Origin: Actinomycetes bacterium
GTDB lineage: Bacteria > Actinomycetota > Acidimicrobiia > Acidimicrobiales > Microtrichaceae
Length of the DNA stretch: 37,068 nucleotides
Direction: 5' to 3'
Assembly: GCA_030621865.1 (NCBI GenBank)
Contig: JAUXGW010000004.1
Coordinates: forward strand, 1 to 37,068
The notes beneath the pieces are model-generated. The model saw nothing but the letters and a program-made list of their open reading frames with translations. It was not told where the DNA came from and did no database searches. This document shows positions 8,765-16,218 of the stretch, piece by piece. A program made the translations under genes and the position numbers. Positions within the stretch are counted from its first letter, which is position 1, and the number at the start of each line of letters is the position of its first letter.

Positions 8765-10330
8765 TCAGGCGTTTTCGTGACCTTCCCAGTACGGGTCGCG
8801 CAGCTTGCGCTTGAACAGCTTGCCGGAAGGATCCCGCGGGAGCTCTTCGTGCAGGTCGATCGAGCGAGGATGCTTGAACTTGGCCAACGATTCCTGGAGC
8901 GCAGCCATGATCTCATCGGAGAAGGCCTCCTCGCGCTCCTCGTCGCCCAGGATGGTCGTGTCCCTGGGCTGGATCACCGCCTTGACCTCCTGACCCCATT
9001 CGGAATGCGGTATGCCGAACACGCCGACGTCTTCCACACCCGCAATGGCAAGGATGGCTGCCTCGATCTCGGCCGGATAGATGTTCACCCCGCCCGAGAG
9101 GATCAGGTCGCTGCGACGATCCTTGAGGAAGAGGTAGCCGTCTTCGTCGAGGTATCCCCAGTCACCCACGGTGAAGAAGCCTTCGACGCGGTTGTCGTCG
9201 GTCTTGCCCTTGTCGCCTTTGTATTCGAAGTCAGCCATGGCCAAACCCATGTAGACCGTGCCCTCGATGCCGGCGGGCACATCCAGCTTGTTGTCATCGA
9301 GAACGCGGATTTCGGCCATCGGCCAGGGGAGTCCCACTGAGCCGGGCTTCTTCAACCACTCGGCAGCGGAGATGTAGGTTCCTCCACCTTCGGTGGCTGC
9401 GTAGTACTCCCAGATCGAGTCGCCCCACCATTCGATCATCTGGCGTTTCACGTCGGGAGGGCAAGGTGCAGCGGCGTGGACCATGGCCCGCAGGCTGCTC
9501 ACGTCGTAGTTGCCACGATCCTGTTCCGGCACTGCGGAGAGGATGCGATGGAACTGGGTGGGAACCATGTGTGACCAGGTCACATGGTGCTCGTCGATGA
9601 GTTCCATCATCTCCACTGGATCCCACTTGTCCATGAGTATTGCCGGGTGCCCCATGTGGAAGGCGCTGCCGAACCACATCAGTGGAGCTGTGTGATATAG
9701 CGGCGAACCGCAGATGTGCACGTTGTCATCGTGGGGTTCGATGCCGAACATGCCCTGGAGGCCAGTCATCATCTCGGCCATGTCGTCGGGATCGATCTCG
9801 ACCAGCGGTCGACGAACACCCTTCGGGCGGCCGGTTGTGCCGGAGGTGTAGTGAGTGGCTGAACCTGCGGTGCGACCTTCCGGAAGGGTGTCCGGCTGCC
9901 CGGCGGCGATGTCCGACCAATCGCGGAAACCGGCGATGTCACCCACGGCATACCAGCGATCGTCGGCAAGCGACGAGGCGGCCCGCGCGGAGGTGACTGC
10001 ATCGGCGAAACGGTCCGAAACCACTGCCACCTTCGCTTCGCTGTCATCCACTATGTAGGCGATTTCCGGTCCGACGAGGTGATGGTTGATCGGCGTGAGC
10101 CGCATGCCTGCCTGGAGGGTGGCGAAGTACAGCTCCACCATGGGCAGGCCGTTGGGCAGCACAGCCACAACGGAGTCACCCACACCAAGACCCAGTGAGC
10201 GGAGTCCGTGGACGATCTGGTTGGCTCGCGAAAGCAGATCACCCCGTGACACCCTGGAACCGTCCGGCAGAATCAGAGCCACCGCCGAAGGATCCTTCTG
10301 AGCCAGTCGCCAGAATCCGTTTTCACCCAT
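8765..10330 (-). CDS. Acyl-CoA synthetase (ANL superfamily, FadD4-like)
   Basis: AMP-forming acyl-CoA ligase of 521 residues. The P-loop is YTSGTTGRPKGVRRPL, the mid-domain YAATEGGGTY corresponds to the YxxTE motif, the hinge lies in LKDRRSDLILSGGVNIYPAEIE, and the C-terminal lysine is in DPSGKLFKRKLRDPYW. The DPYWEG ending recalls mycobacterial FadD4-type ligases. It starts at an ATG with a GGGGA sequence 6-7 nt upstream on the minus strand. It may be co-transcribed with the MFS gene, though a hairpin lies between them. Its substrate, probably a medium or long acyl chain or an aromatic acid, is not shown by the sequence. Confidence 0.9.
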   Translation of the reverse strand: MGENGFWRLAQKDPSAVALILPDGSRVSRGDLLSRANQIVHGLRSLGLGVGDSVVAVLPNGLPMVELYFATLQAGMRLTPINHHLVGPEIAYIVDDSEAKVAVVSDRFADAVTSARAASSLADDRWYAVGDIAGFRDWSDIAAGQPDTLPEGRTAGSATHYTSGTTGRPKGVRRPLVEIDPDDMAEMMTGLQGMFGIEPHDDNVHICGSPLYHTAPLMWFGSAFHMGHPAILMDKWDPVEMMELIDEHHVTWSHMVPTQFHRILSAVPEQDRGNYDVSSLRAMVHAAAPCPPDVKRQMIEWWGDSIWEYYAATEGGGTYISAAEWLKKPGSVGLPWPMAEIRVLDDNKLDVPAGIEGTVYMGLAMADFEYKGDKGKTDDNRVEGFFTVGDWGYLDEDGYLFLKDRRSDLILSGGVNIYPAEIEAAILAIAGVEDVGVFGIPHSEWGQEVKAVIQPRDTTILGDEEREEAFSDEIMAALQESLAKFKHPRSIDLHEELPRDPSGKLFKRKLRDPYWEGHENA

Positions 10331-10433
10331 GTCTGTCCCCGCTTCTCTGGCCGCGCGGTCGCGGCGGTTCGTCTGAGTGTCGTGAGATTATCCGACTCGC
10401 CTCACCGACGAGTAAGCGGGCGTTTACCCCGAC

Positions 10434-10475
10434 GATCACAGCGGCGATCACAGCGGCGATCACCGGGGCGATCGG
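10434..10475. repeat. 12-bp tandem repeat, three and a half units
   Basis: GATCACAGCGGC, GATCACAGCGGC and GATCACCGGGGC are adjacent, followed by GATCGG. The array fills the centre of the 199-bp gap between the VWA gene and the acyl-CoA ligase start; nothing else recognisable lies in that gap. It is too short and too spacer-free for a CRISPR. Confidence 0.85.
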
Positions 10476-10529
10476 AGGGACAGGCATGAAAGGGAAATTG
10501 GGCACAGAACGCCCAAGGTGGGCCGGTGT

Positions 10530-11474
10530 CTAGCCCAGAAGGACGGTGGTGAGGGCCTCGGCCACTGCGCTGGGGCCATCCATCGTGGTCCAGCGACAGC
10601 CGAGGGCATTCGCCATGGCCTCCGCATCGGCGGTGTCGTCGGCGGGTGCGAGGATCACCAACTCGTCGATGCCAGCCACGTGCGGGAGTGGGTCCCCTCC
10701 GGTTGTTGCCCGGCAATCCGACATGAGGATCGCCAGCTTTCGCCCCGCCCGGGAACGGGAAAGTTGCCGGGATGCAGTCCTGAGCGCCAGGCCGATGTCC
10801 GTGATGCCGAAGCCGCGAAGGCCGAGTACATCAGAAACCACGCCATCGGGATCGCGGGGATCGGTCTGGGATTTCACCACCACCGATTGATCGGAAAAGC
10901 AGACCACGGAGCAATCAAGCGGAGCGCGGAACACCACTGCAGCAGCAGCCACCGCTGCCGTGGCCAGGCGGTCGCCGGCCATCGAGCCCGACCGGTCCAC
11001 GAGCAGGCACACAGCCGTGGAGGGTTTTTCCCAGGTACTGACCACAAGTCGCTGCGGATCTGGAGGTATTCCAAGCGCGGAAGCTTCAGTGATCGCCTCC
11101 AGTGACTCTTCCAGGTCGATGTCGCCTTCGGCGCGGTGCAGGCTCTTGCGCCTCAACTTTCCGATTCCGCGTTTGCGCTCGCGGCCGATGCGGGCGACGT
11201 CCACCATCACTCTGCCGGCGAGGCTTCGGGCCAGTGCCTTCAGGTTCTGGTCGGTTGCCGCAGTCATGTCAGCGAGCAGGGCCATCGCTTCATCGGGATG
11301 TTCGGAGAAGTGCTCCATGAAGGCGTCTTCGTCGAGCACACCCAGCTCCGGGCTCACATCTTCGAAGCCCTCATGCCGGTTGAGTTCCCGTCGCGAAGTT
11401 GACTTGCGACCAGCCTCGGCCACTGCTTCGGCCGCTTCTTGACCTTCGAGAATCTCCTCGGTGGGTGATGGCAA
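10530..11474 (-). CDS. VWA-domain protein, partner of MoxR ATPase
   Basis: Cytosolic 314-residue protein whose C-terminal half is a von Willebrand factor A domain. The metal-ion-dependent adhesion site is visible as DRSGSM at about residues 161-166, with the later Thr in FGITDIG and Asp in ILMSDC. The N-terminal half is charged and helical. MoxR ATPases work with such VWA proteins to insert metals or cofactors into, or activate, oxidoreductases (examples are MoxR with methanol dehydrogenase genes, CbbQO, NorQD and CoxDE). Here it follows the MoxR gene by 17 nt and lies downstream of an alcohol dehydrogenase on the same strand. The start is TTG at 11474, directly after a hairpin-forming sequence. 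No transmembrane segment is seen. Confidence 0.82.
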   Translation of the reverse strand: MPSPTEEILEGQEAAEAVAEAGRKSTSRRELNRHEGFEDVSPELGVLDEDAFMEHFSEHPDEAMALLADMTAATDQNLKALARSLAGRVMVDVARIGRERKRGIGKLRRKSLHRAEGDIDLEESLEAITEASALGIPPDPQRLVVSTWEKPSTAVCLLVDRSGSMAGDRLATAAVAAAAVVFRAPLDCSVVCFSDQSVVVKSQTDPRDPDGVVSDVLGLRGFGITDIGLALRTASRQLSRSRAGRKLAILMSDCRATTGGDPLPHVAGIDELVILAPADDTADAEAMANALGCRWTTMDGPSAVAEALTTVLLG

Positions 11475-11490
11475 CCCACCCGGAGGTGGG
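11475..11490 (-). promoter_or_regulatory. Hairpin at the moxR-VWA junction
   Basis: CCCACC (11475-11480) and GGTGGG (11485-11490) form a 6-bp stem closed by a 4-nt loop. The stem abuts the TTG start of the VWA gene, where a ribosome site should lie. A competing arm (GTGGGT, 11461-11466) inside the VWA coding region can also pair with ACCCAC. This could lower VWA translation relative to the ATPase. Inference only. Confidence 0.35.
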
Positions 11491-11491
11491 A

Positions 11492-12376
11492 TCAGGCTTT
11501 TCCCGGATCAGATTCGGATCGCTCGGTTTCCCCATCTGTTTCGTCGGCCACGCGGAAGTGCTTTTCCCACAGTTCGATGACGACGTCCTCGCTGCTTCGG
11601 GTGCTCCCCTCGCGAAGCCGGAGTCGGCCGGACAATGCCAGCTGCGCGGCGTCGAGTGTGACTCCCGCATCATCACGGGTGGTTCCTCGCAGCGCCGCCA
11701 GTTCGGTGCAGAGCAGAACGTGGTCGATTGCGCCTCTCACCGAAGAACCCGTGCGAACGTCGGGATGTTCGCGGCTGTCGCGAACCATGGCAACTGAACG
11801 GTCGACCTCGGTGGGCGCACGCCCGCCGAGTTGATCCTCAGCAGCCTTCACCACGATGGAAACTTCCTCGGCTTCGGTCTGGTAGTCCATGGCGAGTCGA
11901 CAGCAGCGGTCATAGACCGCCGATGCGATACGAGCGGTGCCAACAGCATCGAAGGGATTCATGGCGGCCACCAGGCGGAATCCGCCGGCCGCCGAAACGT
12001 GACCCAGGCGGGGTACGTGCAGTTCGCCCTCACTCATGACCGTGATGAGGACGTTCAGAGTCTCCTCCGGGATGCGGTTGATCTCCTCGATGTAGAGCAA
12101 CGCCCCGTCGCGCAGTGCGCTCAGGAGCGGTCCATCGACGAATGCCTCCGGGGAATAACCCTCCTTCAGAACCGCTGCCGGATCGAATGAGCCGATCAGC
12201 CGGGCCGGAGTCAATTCGGCGTTGCCCTCCACGAATTCGAAGCCGGAGTCGGTGCTGTCTGCGATCGCACGCAACACCGTGGATTTCCCGGTGCCGGGTG
12301 GTCCCTCCAGAAGCAGGTGTCGACCGGCAGCGAGAGCGGCGAGGATCGACTCCAGTTCCCGCCCGCGCCCCACCAC
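11492..12376 (-). CDS. MoxR-family AAA+ ATPase
   Basis: AAA+ ATPase of the MoxR/RavA clade, an ATP-driven chaperone usually paired with a VWA protein. Walker A is GPPGTGKST at residues 25-33, Walker B is LLYIEEINR at about 93-101, and sensor-1 lies in LVAAMNPF. Residues before GRGREL are missing if the GTG at 12376 is used. The frame stays open upstream (SPFGPDHLRLLSTKV) to a CTG at 12430 that overlaps the ADH stop. The protein therefore probably starts upstream at a non-standard codon, or translation is coupled to the ADH. GTG at 12379 is another option. The short or zero gap to the ADH gene suggests one transcript. Function as maturation factor for that dehydrogenase is inferred. Confidence 0.87.
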   Translation of the reverse strand: MVGRGRELESILAALAAGRHLLLEGPPGTGKSTVLRAIADSTDSGFEFVEGNAELTPARLIGSFDPAAVLKEGYSPEAFVDGPLLSALRDGALLYIEEINRIPEETLNVLITVMSEGELHVPRLGHVSAAGGFRLVAAMNPFDAVGTARIASAVYDRCCRLAMDYQTEAEEVSIVVKAAEDQLGGRAPTEVDRSVAMVRDSREHPDVRTGSSVRGAIDHVLLCTELAALRGTTRDDAGVTLDAAQLALSGRLRLREGSTRSSEDVVIELWEKHFRVADETDGETERSESDPGKA

Positions 12377-12426
12377 CTTCGTGCTGAGAAGCCTCAGATG
12401 GTCGGGCCCGAACGGGCTGTGCGCAA

Positions 12427-13551
12427 TCAGAACTCGATGACTCCGCGGATGTTCTTGCCGGCACGAAGGTCTTCGTACCCCTGATTCACGTCGTCGAGCT
12501 TGTACCGATTGGTGATCAGCCCGTCGAGTTTCAGGACACCTTCGCGGTACATCGACAACAAGGCGGGAATGTCAGCTCGCGGGTTACCTGAGCCGAACAC
12601 GGTGCCAGTAACGGTCTTGTTCATCATCGAGAGCATGAACAGGTTCAGTTGCACGTCGGACTCGAGCAGTCCTGCCAGGCCTGTGACCACAAGGCTGCCG
12701 CCCTTGTCCACCAGGTTGATGGCCGGCTCGATCAGGTCTCCGGTGACCACACCGAGGGAGAGAACCACGGTCTGGCACATCTCGCCCCAAGTGAGTTCGG
12801 GAACCGCCGCGAGCGCTTCGTCGATTGAGGCGAAGGTGTGGGTGGCGCCCATCTCCATCGCCTTCTCGCGCTTGAACTCCACCGGGTCCACAGCGATGAT
12901 CCGCTTTGCCCCTGCCATCCTGGCGCCCTGCACGGCGTTGATCCCCACGCCGCCGATTCCGATTATGGCTGCGTTGTCACCCGGTTGGACCTTTCCTGCA
13001 TGTACCGCTGATCCCCAGCCGGTTGCCACGCCACAGCTGATCAGGGCCACGGCGTCGAGGTTGAGGTCCTTCTCGACTTTCACCACCGACTCCTCGGCGA
13101 CCAGGAGCCTTTCGGAGAAGGTCCCGAGCTGAGCGAATCGGGCTGCCTCATCCTCGCCAATGGTGTGGGAGATGTCGCCCTCGGCGCGGGTCATCATCTG
13201 GTTGTCGAACAATTTGGAGCCTTCGTCACAAAGGTTCTGTCGACCTGTGGAACAGAAGCGGCAGTGGCCACACGACGGTATGAAGGACATCGCCACGTGA
13301 TCACCGGGTTCAACCGCGCTCACGCCGGTGCCCACCGCGCTGACCACACCGGAACCCTCGTGGCCGCCGATGAAAGGGAAGTGGGGAGCCGGCATGTCGC
13401 CGGTAACCACGTGTTCGTCGGAATGACATAGGCCTGCATATGCCGTTTCGATCACGACTTCACCCGGACCCGGGTCGTCCATGACCATGTCTTCGACTTT
13501 CCATTCCTGTTCGGGTCCCCACAGAACGGCAGCACGGGTGTTGGTAGGCAT
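12427..13551 (-). CDS. NDMA-dependent (mycofactocin-linked) zinc alcohol dehydrogenase
   Basis: Zinc-dependent medium-chain alcohol dehydrogenase of the nicotinoprotein (NDMA-dependent, Rxyl_3153-like) family. In these enzymes NAD(H) stays bound and an outside acceptor, thought to be mycofactocin, takes the electrons. Catalytic zinc residues are Cys42 (GLCHSDEH) and His64 (GGHEGSG), with a further Cys in LISCGVATGWG. Structural zinc cysteines are 94, 97, 100 and 108. The nucleotide-binding motif is GIGGVGINAVQG. Length 374 residues is normal. The ATG has AGGGGA 6 nt upstream and a TACTGT -10 at 13592-13587. It diverges from mftA across about 196 bp, which supports a mycofactocin role. Alcohol substrate unknown. 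Confidence 0.93.
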   Translation of the reverse strand: MPTNTRAAVLWGPEQEWKVEDMVMDDPGPGEVVIETAYAGLCHSDEHVVTGDMPAPHFPFIGGHEGSGVVSAVGTGVSAVEPGDHVAMSFIPSCGHCRFCSTGRQNLCDEGSKLFDNQMMTRAEGDISHTIGEDEAARFAQLGTFSERLLVAEESVVKVEKDLNLDAVALISCGVATGWGSAVHAGKVQPGDNAAIIGIGGVGINAVQGARMAGAKRIIAVDPVEFKREKAMEMGATHTFASIDEALAAVPELTWGEMCQTVVLSLGVVTGDLIEPAINLVDKGGSLVVTGLAGLLESDVQLNLFMLSMMNKTVTGTVFGSGNPRADIPALLSMYREGVLKLDGLITNRYKLDDVNQGYEDLRAGKNIRGVIEF

Positions 13552-13572
13552 GAATTCCCCTGATCTTGGATG

Positions 13573-13599
13573 ACGGTGCTCGTCTGACAGTAACGGTGC
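13573..13599 (-). promoter_or_regulatory. ADH promoter with two ACGGTGC direct repeats
   Basis: On the plus strand ACGGTGC occurs at 13573-13579 and again at 13593-13599, exactly 20 bp apart, about two helical turns. The TANNNT-type hexamer TACTGT (minus strand, 13592-13587) lies between them. This would put the ADH transcript start near 13580 with a leader of about 28 nt. A regulator binding both repeats would cover the promoter. Which regulator is unknown. Confidence 0.4.
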
Positions 13600-13734
13600 C
13601 TGGATGGCAGAAACCGCCAGACTGCCTTTTCTAGCTCAGCAGATCCCCCTTCGGGTAACCGATCGCCGCAGCACAAGGTATCCCTCCCTGCATCCCAGGC
13701 TCCTCTGGCTGCCACGGTGGGGTCCGCCCGCGGA

Positions 13735-13740
13735 TACGCT
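13735..13740 (+). promoter_or_regulatory. Putative -10 hexamer (TACGCT) for mftA
   Basis: TACGCT fits TANNNT and ends 7 nt before the mftA ATG at 13748, so transcription would start at or beside the ATG. No Shine-Dalgarno is seen, which agrees with a leaderless mRNA. No clear -35. Confidence 0.4.
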
Positions 13741-13747
13741 CGGACCC

Positions 13748-13906
13748 ATGAGTCCAGTTACATCCGAAGAACCAGTTACATCCGAAGATGCAGTGTCCGA
13801 AGATGCAGTGAATGCCGATGGTGCCTCTGTCCAGAAAGCGGAGATGCTTGAAGAGGAACTCCTCGTGGAAGAGGTTTCGATCGACGGCATGTGCGGCGTC
13901 TACTGA
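13748..13906 (+). CDS. mftA: Mycofactocin precursor peptide MftA
   Basis: Ribosomal precursor peptide of the redox cofactor mycofactocin, 52 residues. The C-terminus IDGMCGVY is the family signature. The last two residues, Val51 and Tyr52, are the ones MftC decarboxylates and joins by a carbon-carbon bond, after which MftE releases the terminal fragment. The leader is very acidic (EEELLVEEV) and its N-terminal part is built from repeats: PVTSEE, PVTSED, AVSED, AV. The open frame extends upstream to 13604, but the ATG at 13748 gives the usual length and lies 7 nt after a -10-like hexamer. It heads the rightward operon with mftB 8 nt downstream. Confidence 0.95.
   Translation: MSPVTSEEPVTSEDAVSEDAVNADGASVQKAEMLEEELLVEEVSIDGMCGVY
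13754..13810. repeat. Tandem repeats in the mftA leader
   Basis: Two 18-bp units (13754-13771 and 13772-13789, one mismatch) start CCAGTTACATCCGAAGA. They are followed by a shortened 15-bp unit GCAGTGTCCGAAGAT (13790-13804) and a GCAGTG remnant. All keep the reading frame. Confidence 0.85.
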
Positions 13907-13914
13907 CCACGGAG

Positions 13915-14247
13915 ATGGCTCAGCCGAATCCCGCCGAGCTGAATCCCACCGAGTTGAATCCCACCGAGCTGAATCCCGCCGAGTTGAATCCCAAAGAGCC
14001 TTATGAACTTCACCCTCAGGTGAGCCTGCGACCCGAACGGTTCGGCGCGCTTGCCTACCACTTCGGCAATCGAAAACTCTCCTTCGTGAAGAACGCGGAT
14101 CTGCTCCGGGTTCTGGAGCAGCTCGATCAGGAGCCGAGCGTGGAAGCCGCCCTTGATGCAATGGCGATCGAAGAAAGCCGGCGCCCCGGGTTCATCAAGG
14201 CCCTCGAGACACTCGAGGAATCGGAGATGGTCCGTGCCCGCTCCTGA
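13915..14247 (+). CDS. mftB: Mycofactocin RiPP chaperone MftB with repeat N-terminus
   Basis: Small peptide-binding (RiPP recognition element) protein that presents MftA to the radical SAM enzyme MftC. The core from PYELHPQVSLRPERFGALAYHFGNRKLSF onward matches MftB well, ending [11 protein letters not shown]. Ahead of it are about 30 extra residues made of NPAEL/NPTEL pentads, not part of the usual MftB. ATG at 13915 is taken as start, although its GGAG is directly adjacent. An in-frame GTG at 13891, overlapping the end of mftA, would add eight residues. The 3' end overlaps mftC by 14 nt. Identity is safe; the N-terminal start and the role of the repeats are uncertain. Confidence 0.9.
   Translation: MAQPNPAELNPTELNPTELNPAELNPKEPYELHPQVSLRPERFGALAYHFGNRKLSFVKNADLLRVLEQLDQEPSVEAALDAMAIEESRRPGFIKALETLEESEMVRARS
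13926..14000. repeat. 15-bp tandem repeat, five units, in mftB
   Basis: Units start at 13926, 13941, 13956, 13971 and 13986, with consensus GAATCCCRCCGAGYT; the last unit is the most diverged. They encode NPAEL or NPTEL pentads in frame at the MftB N-terminus. Confidence 0.92.
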
Positions 14248-15415
14248 ATCCCTGCTGTCGGAGCAGCCTCTGGCGGCCACGAGAGGTTTGGTGGAAGAGT
14301 TCAAGGAGGGCCTTGATGCCCCGATCTGTCTCACTTGGGAACTGACCTATGCGTGCAATCTGGCGTGTGTGCACTGCCTTTCATCTTCGGGGCGGACCGA
14401 CCCGCGGGAGTTGAGCACGGACGAATGTTTCGGAGTGATTGATGAACTCCGGAAGCTGAAGGTGTTCTACGTGAACATGGGGGGCGGAGAACCGATGCTG
14501 CGTCCCGACTTCTTCGAGATCCTCACCTACGCCGCGGCTCACGATGTTGGAGTGAAGTTCTCCACCAACGGCACGTACATCAACGCTGCCGCGGCGGAGC
14601 GGCTTGCGGCGATGGACTATCTCGACATCCAGGTGTCACTCGACGGTGCAGACGCCGATGTGAATGACCTCATCCGTGGTGAGGGTTCCCACGCCAGCGC
14701 TCTGGCGGCAATGGAAAACCTTGCAGCCGCGAACTTCGGACCGTTCAAGATCTCCGTGGTGGTCACCCGGGAAAACGTTGACCAACTTGACCAGTTCCGA
14801 CGGTTGGCGGATTCGTTCGGCGCGCAACTACGGCTCACGAGATTTCGACCTTCCGGTCGGGGAGCGGACACCTGGGATCGCCTGCATCCCACCCAGGATC
14901 AGCAGCGCCGGCTTTATCACTGGCTGATCGATCGACCCGATGTGCTCACCGGCGACTCGTTCTTCCACCTTTCGGCGCTGGGCAAGGAATTGCCGGGCTT
15001 GAATCTGTGTGGTGCCGGCAGAGTTGTCGCCCTGATTGATCCCGTCGGGGACGTGTACGCCTGTCCTTTTGTGATTCACGACGAGTTTCTCGCCGGCAAC
15101 CTGCGTGATGCCGGTGGATTCACGAAGATCTGGCGCCGAAGTGACTTGTTCACCTCACTGCGTGAACCCGGCAGCCCCGGCGCCTGCGCAAGTTGTGGCA
15201 GCTACGACGCCTGCCAGGGTGGCTGCATGGCCTCAAAGTTCTTCGTCGGACTGGATCTGTCGGATCCCGATCCTGAATGTGTTCACGGACACGCTGACGA
15301 ACTGCTTGCCGAACTCGCCGAAGGGCGCGGTCTCAACGACACGACGCCGAAGTCGTCGCAGGATCATTCGCGTCCCGGCGTGCCGATTCCGGTGGCCGTG
15401 AAGATGCGACGCTGA
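14234..15415 (+). CDS. mftC: Mycofactocin radical SAM maturase MftC
   Basis: Radical S-adenosylmethionine enzyme that oxidatively decarboxylates the C-terminal Tyr of MftA and then forms the Val-Tyr carbon-carbon bond. The SAM-cluster motif CxxxCxxC is CNLACVHC, Cys41, Cys45 and Cys48. The glycine motif MGGGEP follows. The C-terminal SPASM region has many cysteines ([33 protein letters not shown]) for auxiliary clusters. GTG at 14234 is the chosen start: GGAG lies 7 nt upstream and the 393-residue product fits the family; the longer frame from 14153 overlaps mftB entirely. It overlaps mftB by 14 nt and the next gene by 1 nt, so it sits in the mftABC operon. Confidence 0.95.
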   Translation: MPAPESLLSEQPLAATRGLVEEFKEGLDAPICLTWELTYACNLACVHCLSSSGRTDPRELSTDECFGVIDELRKLKVFYVNMGGGEPMLRPDFFEILTYAAAHDVGVKFSTNGTYINAAAAERLAAMDYLDIQVSLDGADADVNDLIRGEGSHASALAAMENLAAANFGPFKISVVVTRENVDQLDQFRRLADSFGAQLRLTRFRPSGRGADTWDRLHPTQDQQRRLYHWLIDRPDVLTGDSFFHLSALGKELPGLNLCGAGRVVALIDPVGDVYACPFVIHDEFLAGNLRDAGGFTKIWRRSDLFTSLREPGSPGACASCGSYDACQGGCMASKFFVGLDLSDPDPECVHGHADELLAELAEGRGLNDTTPKSSQDHSRPGVPIPVAVKMRR

Positions 15416-16218
15416 TGGATGGTTACGAGGAATTCCCGGGCCTCGATTTCGATCGGCCGGCCGAGGGTGTGTTGCGCATAACCCTCGATGCTCCCGGCCT
15501 CAACTCGGTGGACACGCACACTCATCGCGAACTCGCGGATGTGTGGCTTGCAGTTGACCGGGACACCAGGACGCGCGTCGCCCTCCTGAGAGGTGCAGGA
15601 AAGGGATTCTCTGCTGGAGGAAGCTTCGACCTGATCGACGGCATGATCTCCGACTACGCGACAAGAACCCGGGTACTCCGCGAAGCCCGGGATCTCGTGT
15701 TCAACGTGATCAATTGTTCGAAGCCGATCGTGTCCGCGATTCACGGCCCGGCTGTGGGAGCGGGGTTGGTGGCGGCACTGCTTGCCGACATCTCGGTTGT
15801 CGGGGAGAACGCGAAGATCATCGATGGTCACACCCGGCTCGGGGTGGCCGCGGGTGACCATGCGGCGATCTGTTGGCCGCTGCTGTGTGGCATGGCCAAG
15901 GCCAAGTACTACCTGCTCACTTGCGAACCCCTTACTGGCACCGAGGCCGAACGCATCGGTCTGGTGAGTCTCTGTGTGCCCGACGATGAAGTTCACGACC
16001 GTGCGATGGCCACCGCGGTGTCACTCGCCGGTGGTTCCCAGTCGGCCATTCGGTGGACCAAACACTCACTGAACAACTGGTACCGCGATCACTCGTCCAT
16101 ATTCGATGCCTCTCTCGGTCTCGAGTTCTACGGGTTCGGCGGACCCGACGTGAGAGAAGGCCTGATTTCACATCAAGAGAAGCGTGATCCCCGCTTCGAT
16201 GGACCGACCAGCGAGTGA
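15415..16218 (+). CDS. Crotonase-fold protein lacking both hydratase glutamates
   Basis: Enoyl-CoA hydratase/isomerase superfamily protein, 267 residues. The oxyanion hole is kept ([10 protein letters not shown] with Ala67/Gly68, and GPAVGAG). The two catalytic glutamates of classical hydratase (Glu144 and Glu164 of rat mitochondrial enzyme) align with Val119 and His139; the 20-residue spacing between them is kept, which supports the alignment. It is therefore unlikely to be a normal hydratase. Isomerase, hydrolase, decarboxylase or retro-Claisen chemistry are possible. It starts at an ATG overlapping the mftC stop (TGATG) and ends in a GTGA overlap with the next gene, so it belongs to the mft operon. 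Its link to mycofactocin is unknown. Confidence 0.85.
   Translation: MDGYEEFPGLDFDRPAEGVLRITLDAPGLNSVDTHTHRELADVWLAVDRDTRTRVALLRGAGKGFSAGGSFDLIDGMISDYATRTRVLREARDLVFNVINCSKPIVSAIHGPAVGAGLVAALLADISVVGENAKIIDGHTRLGVAAGDHAAICWPLLCGMAKAKYYLLTCEPLTGTEAERIGLVSLCVPDDEVHDRAMATAVSLAGGSQSAIRWTKHSLNNWYRDHSSIFDASLGLEFYGFGGPDVREGLISHQEKRDPRFDGPTSE

Noticed and set aside
13926-14000. Possible CRISPR-like array in mftB
   Set aside because: Units are directly adjacent 15-mers with no spacers and keep the reading frame; no cas genes.
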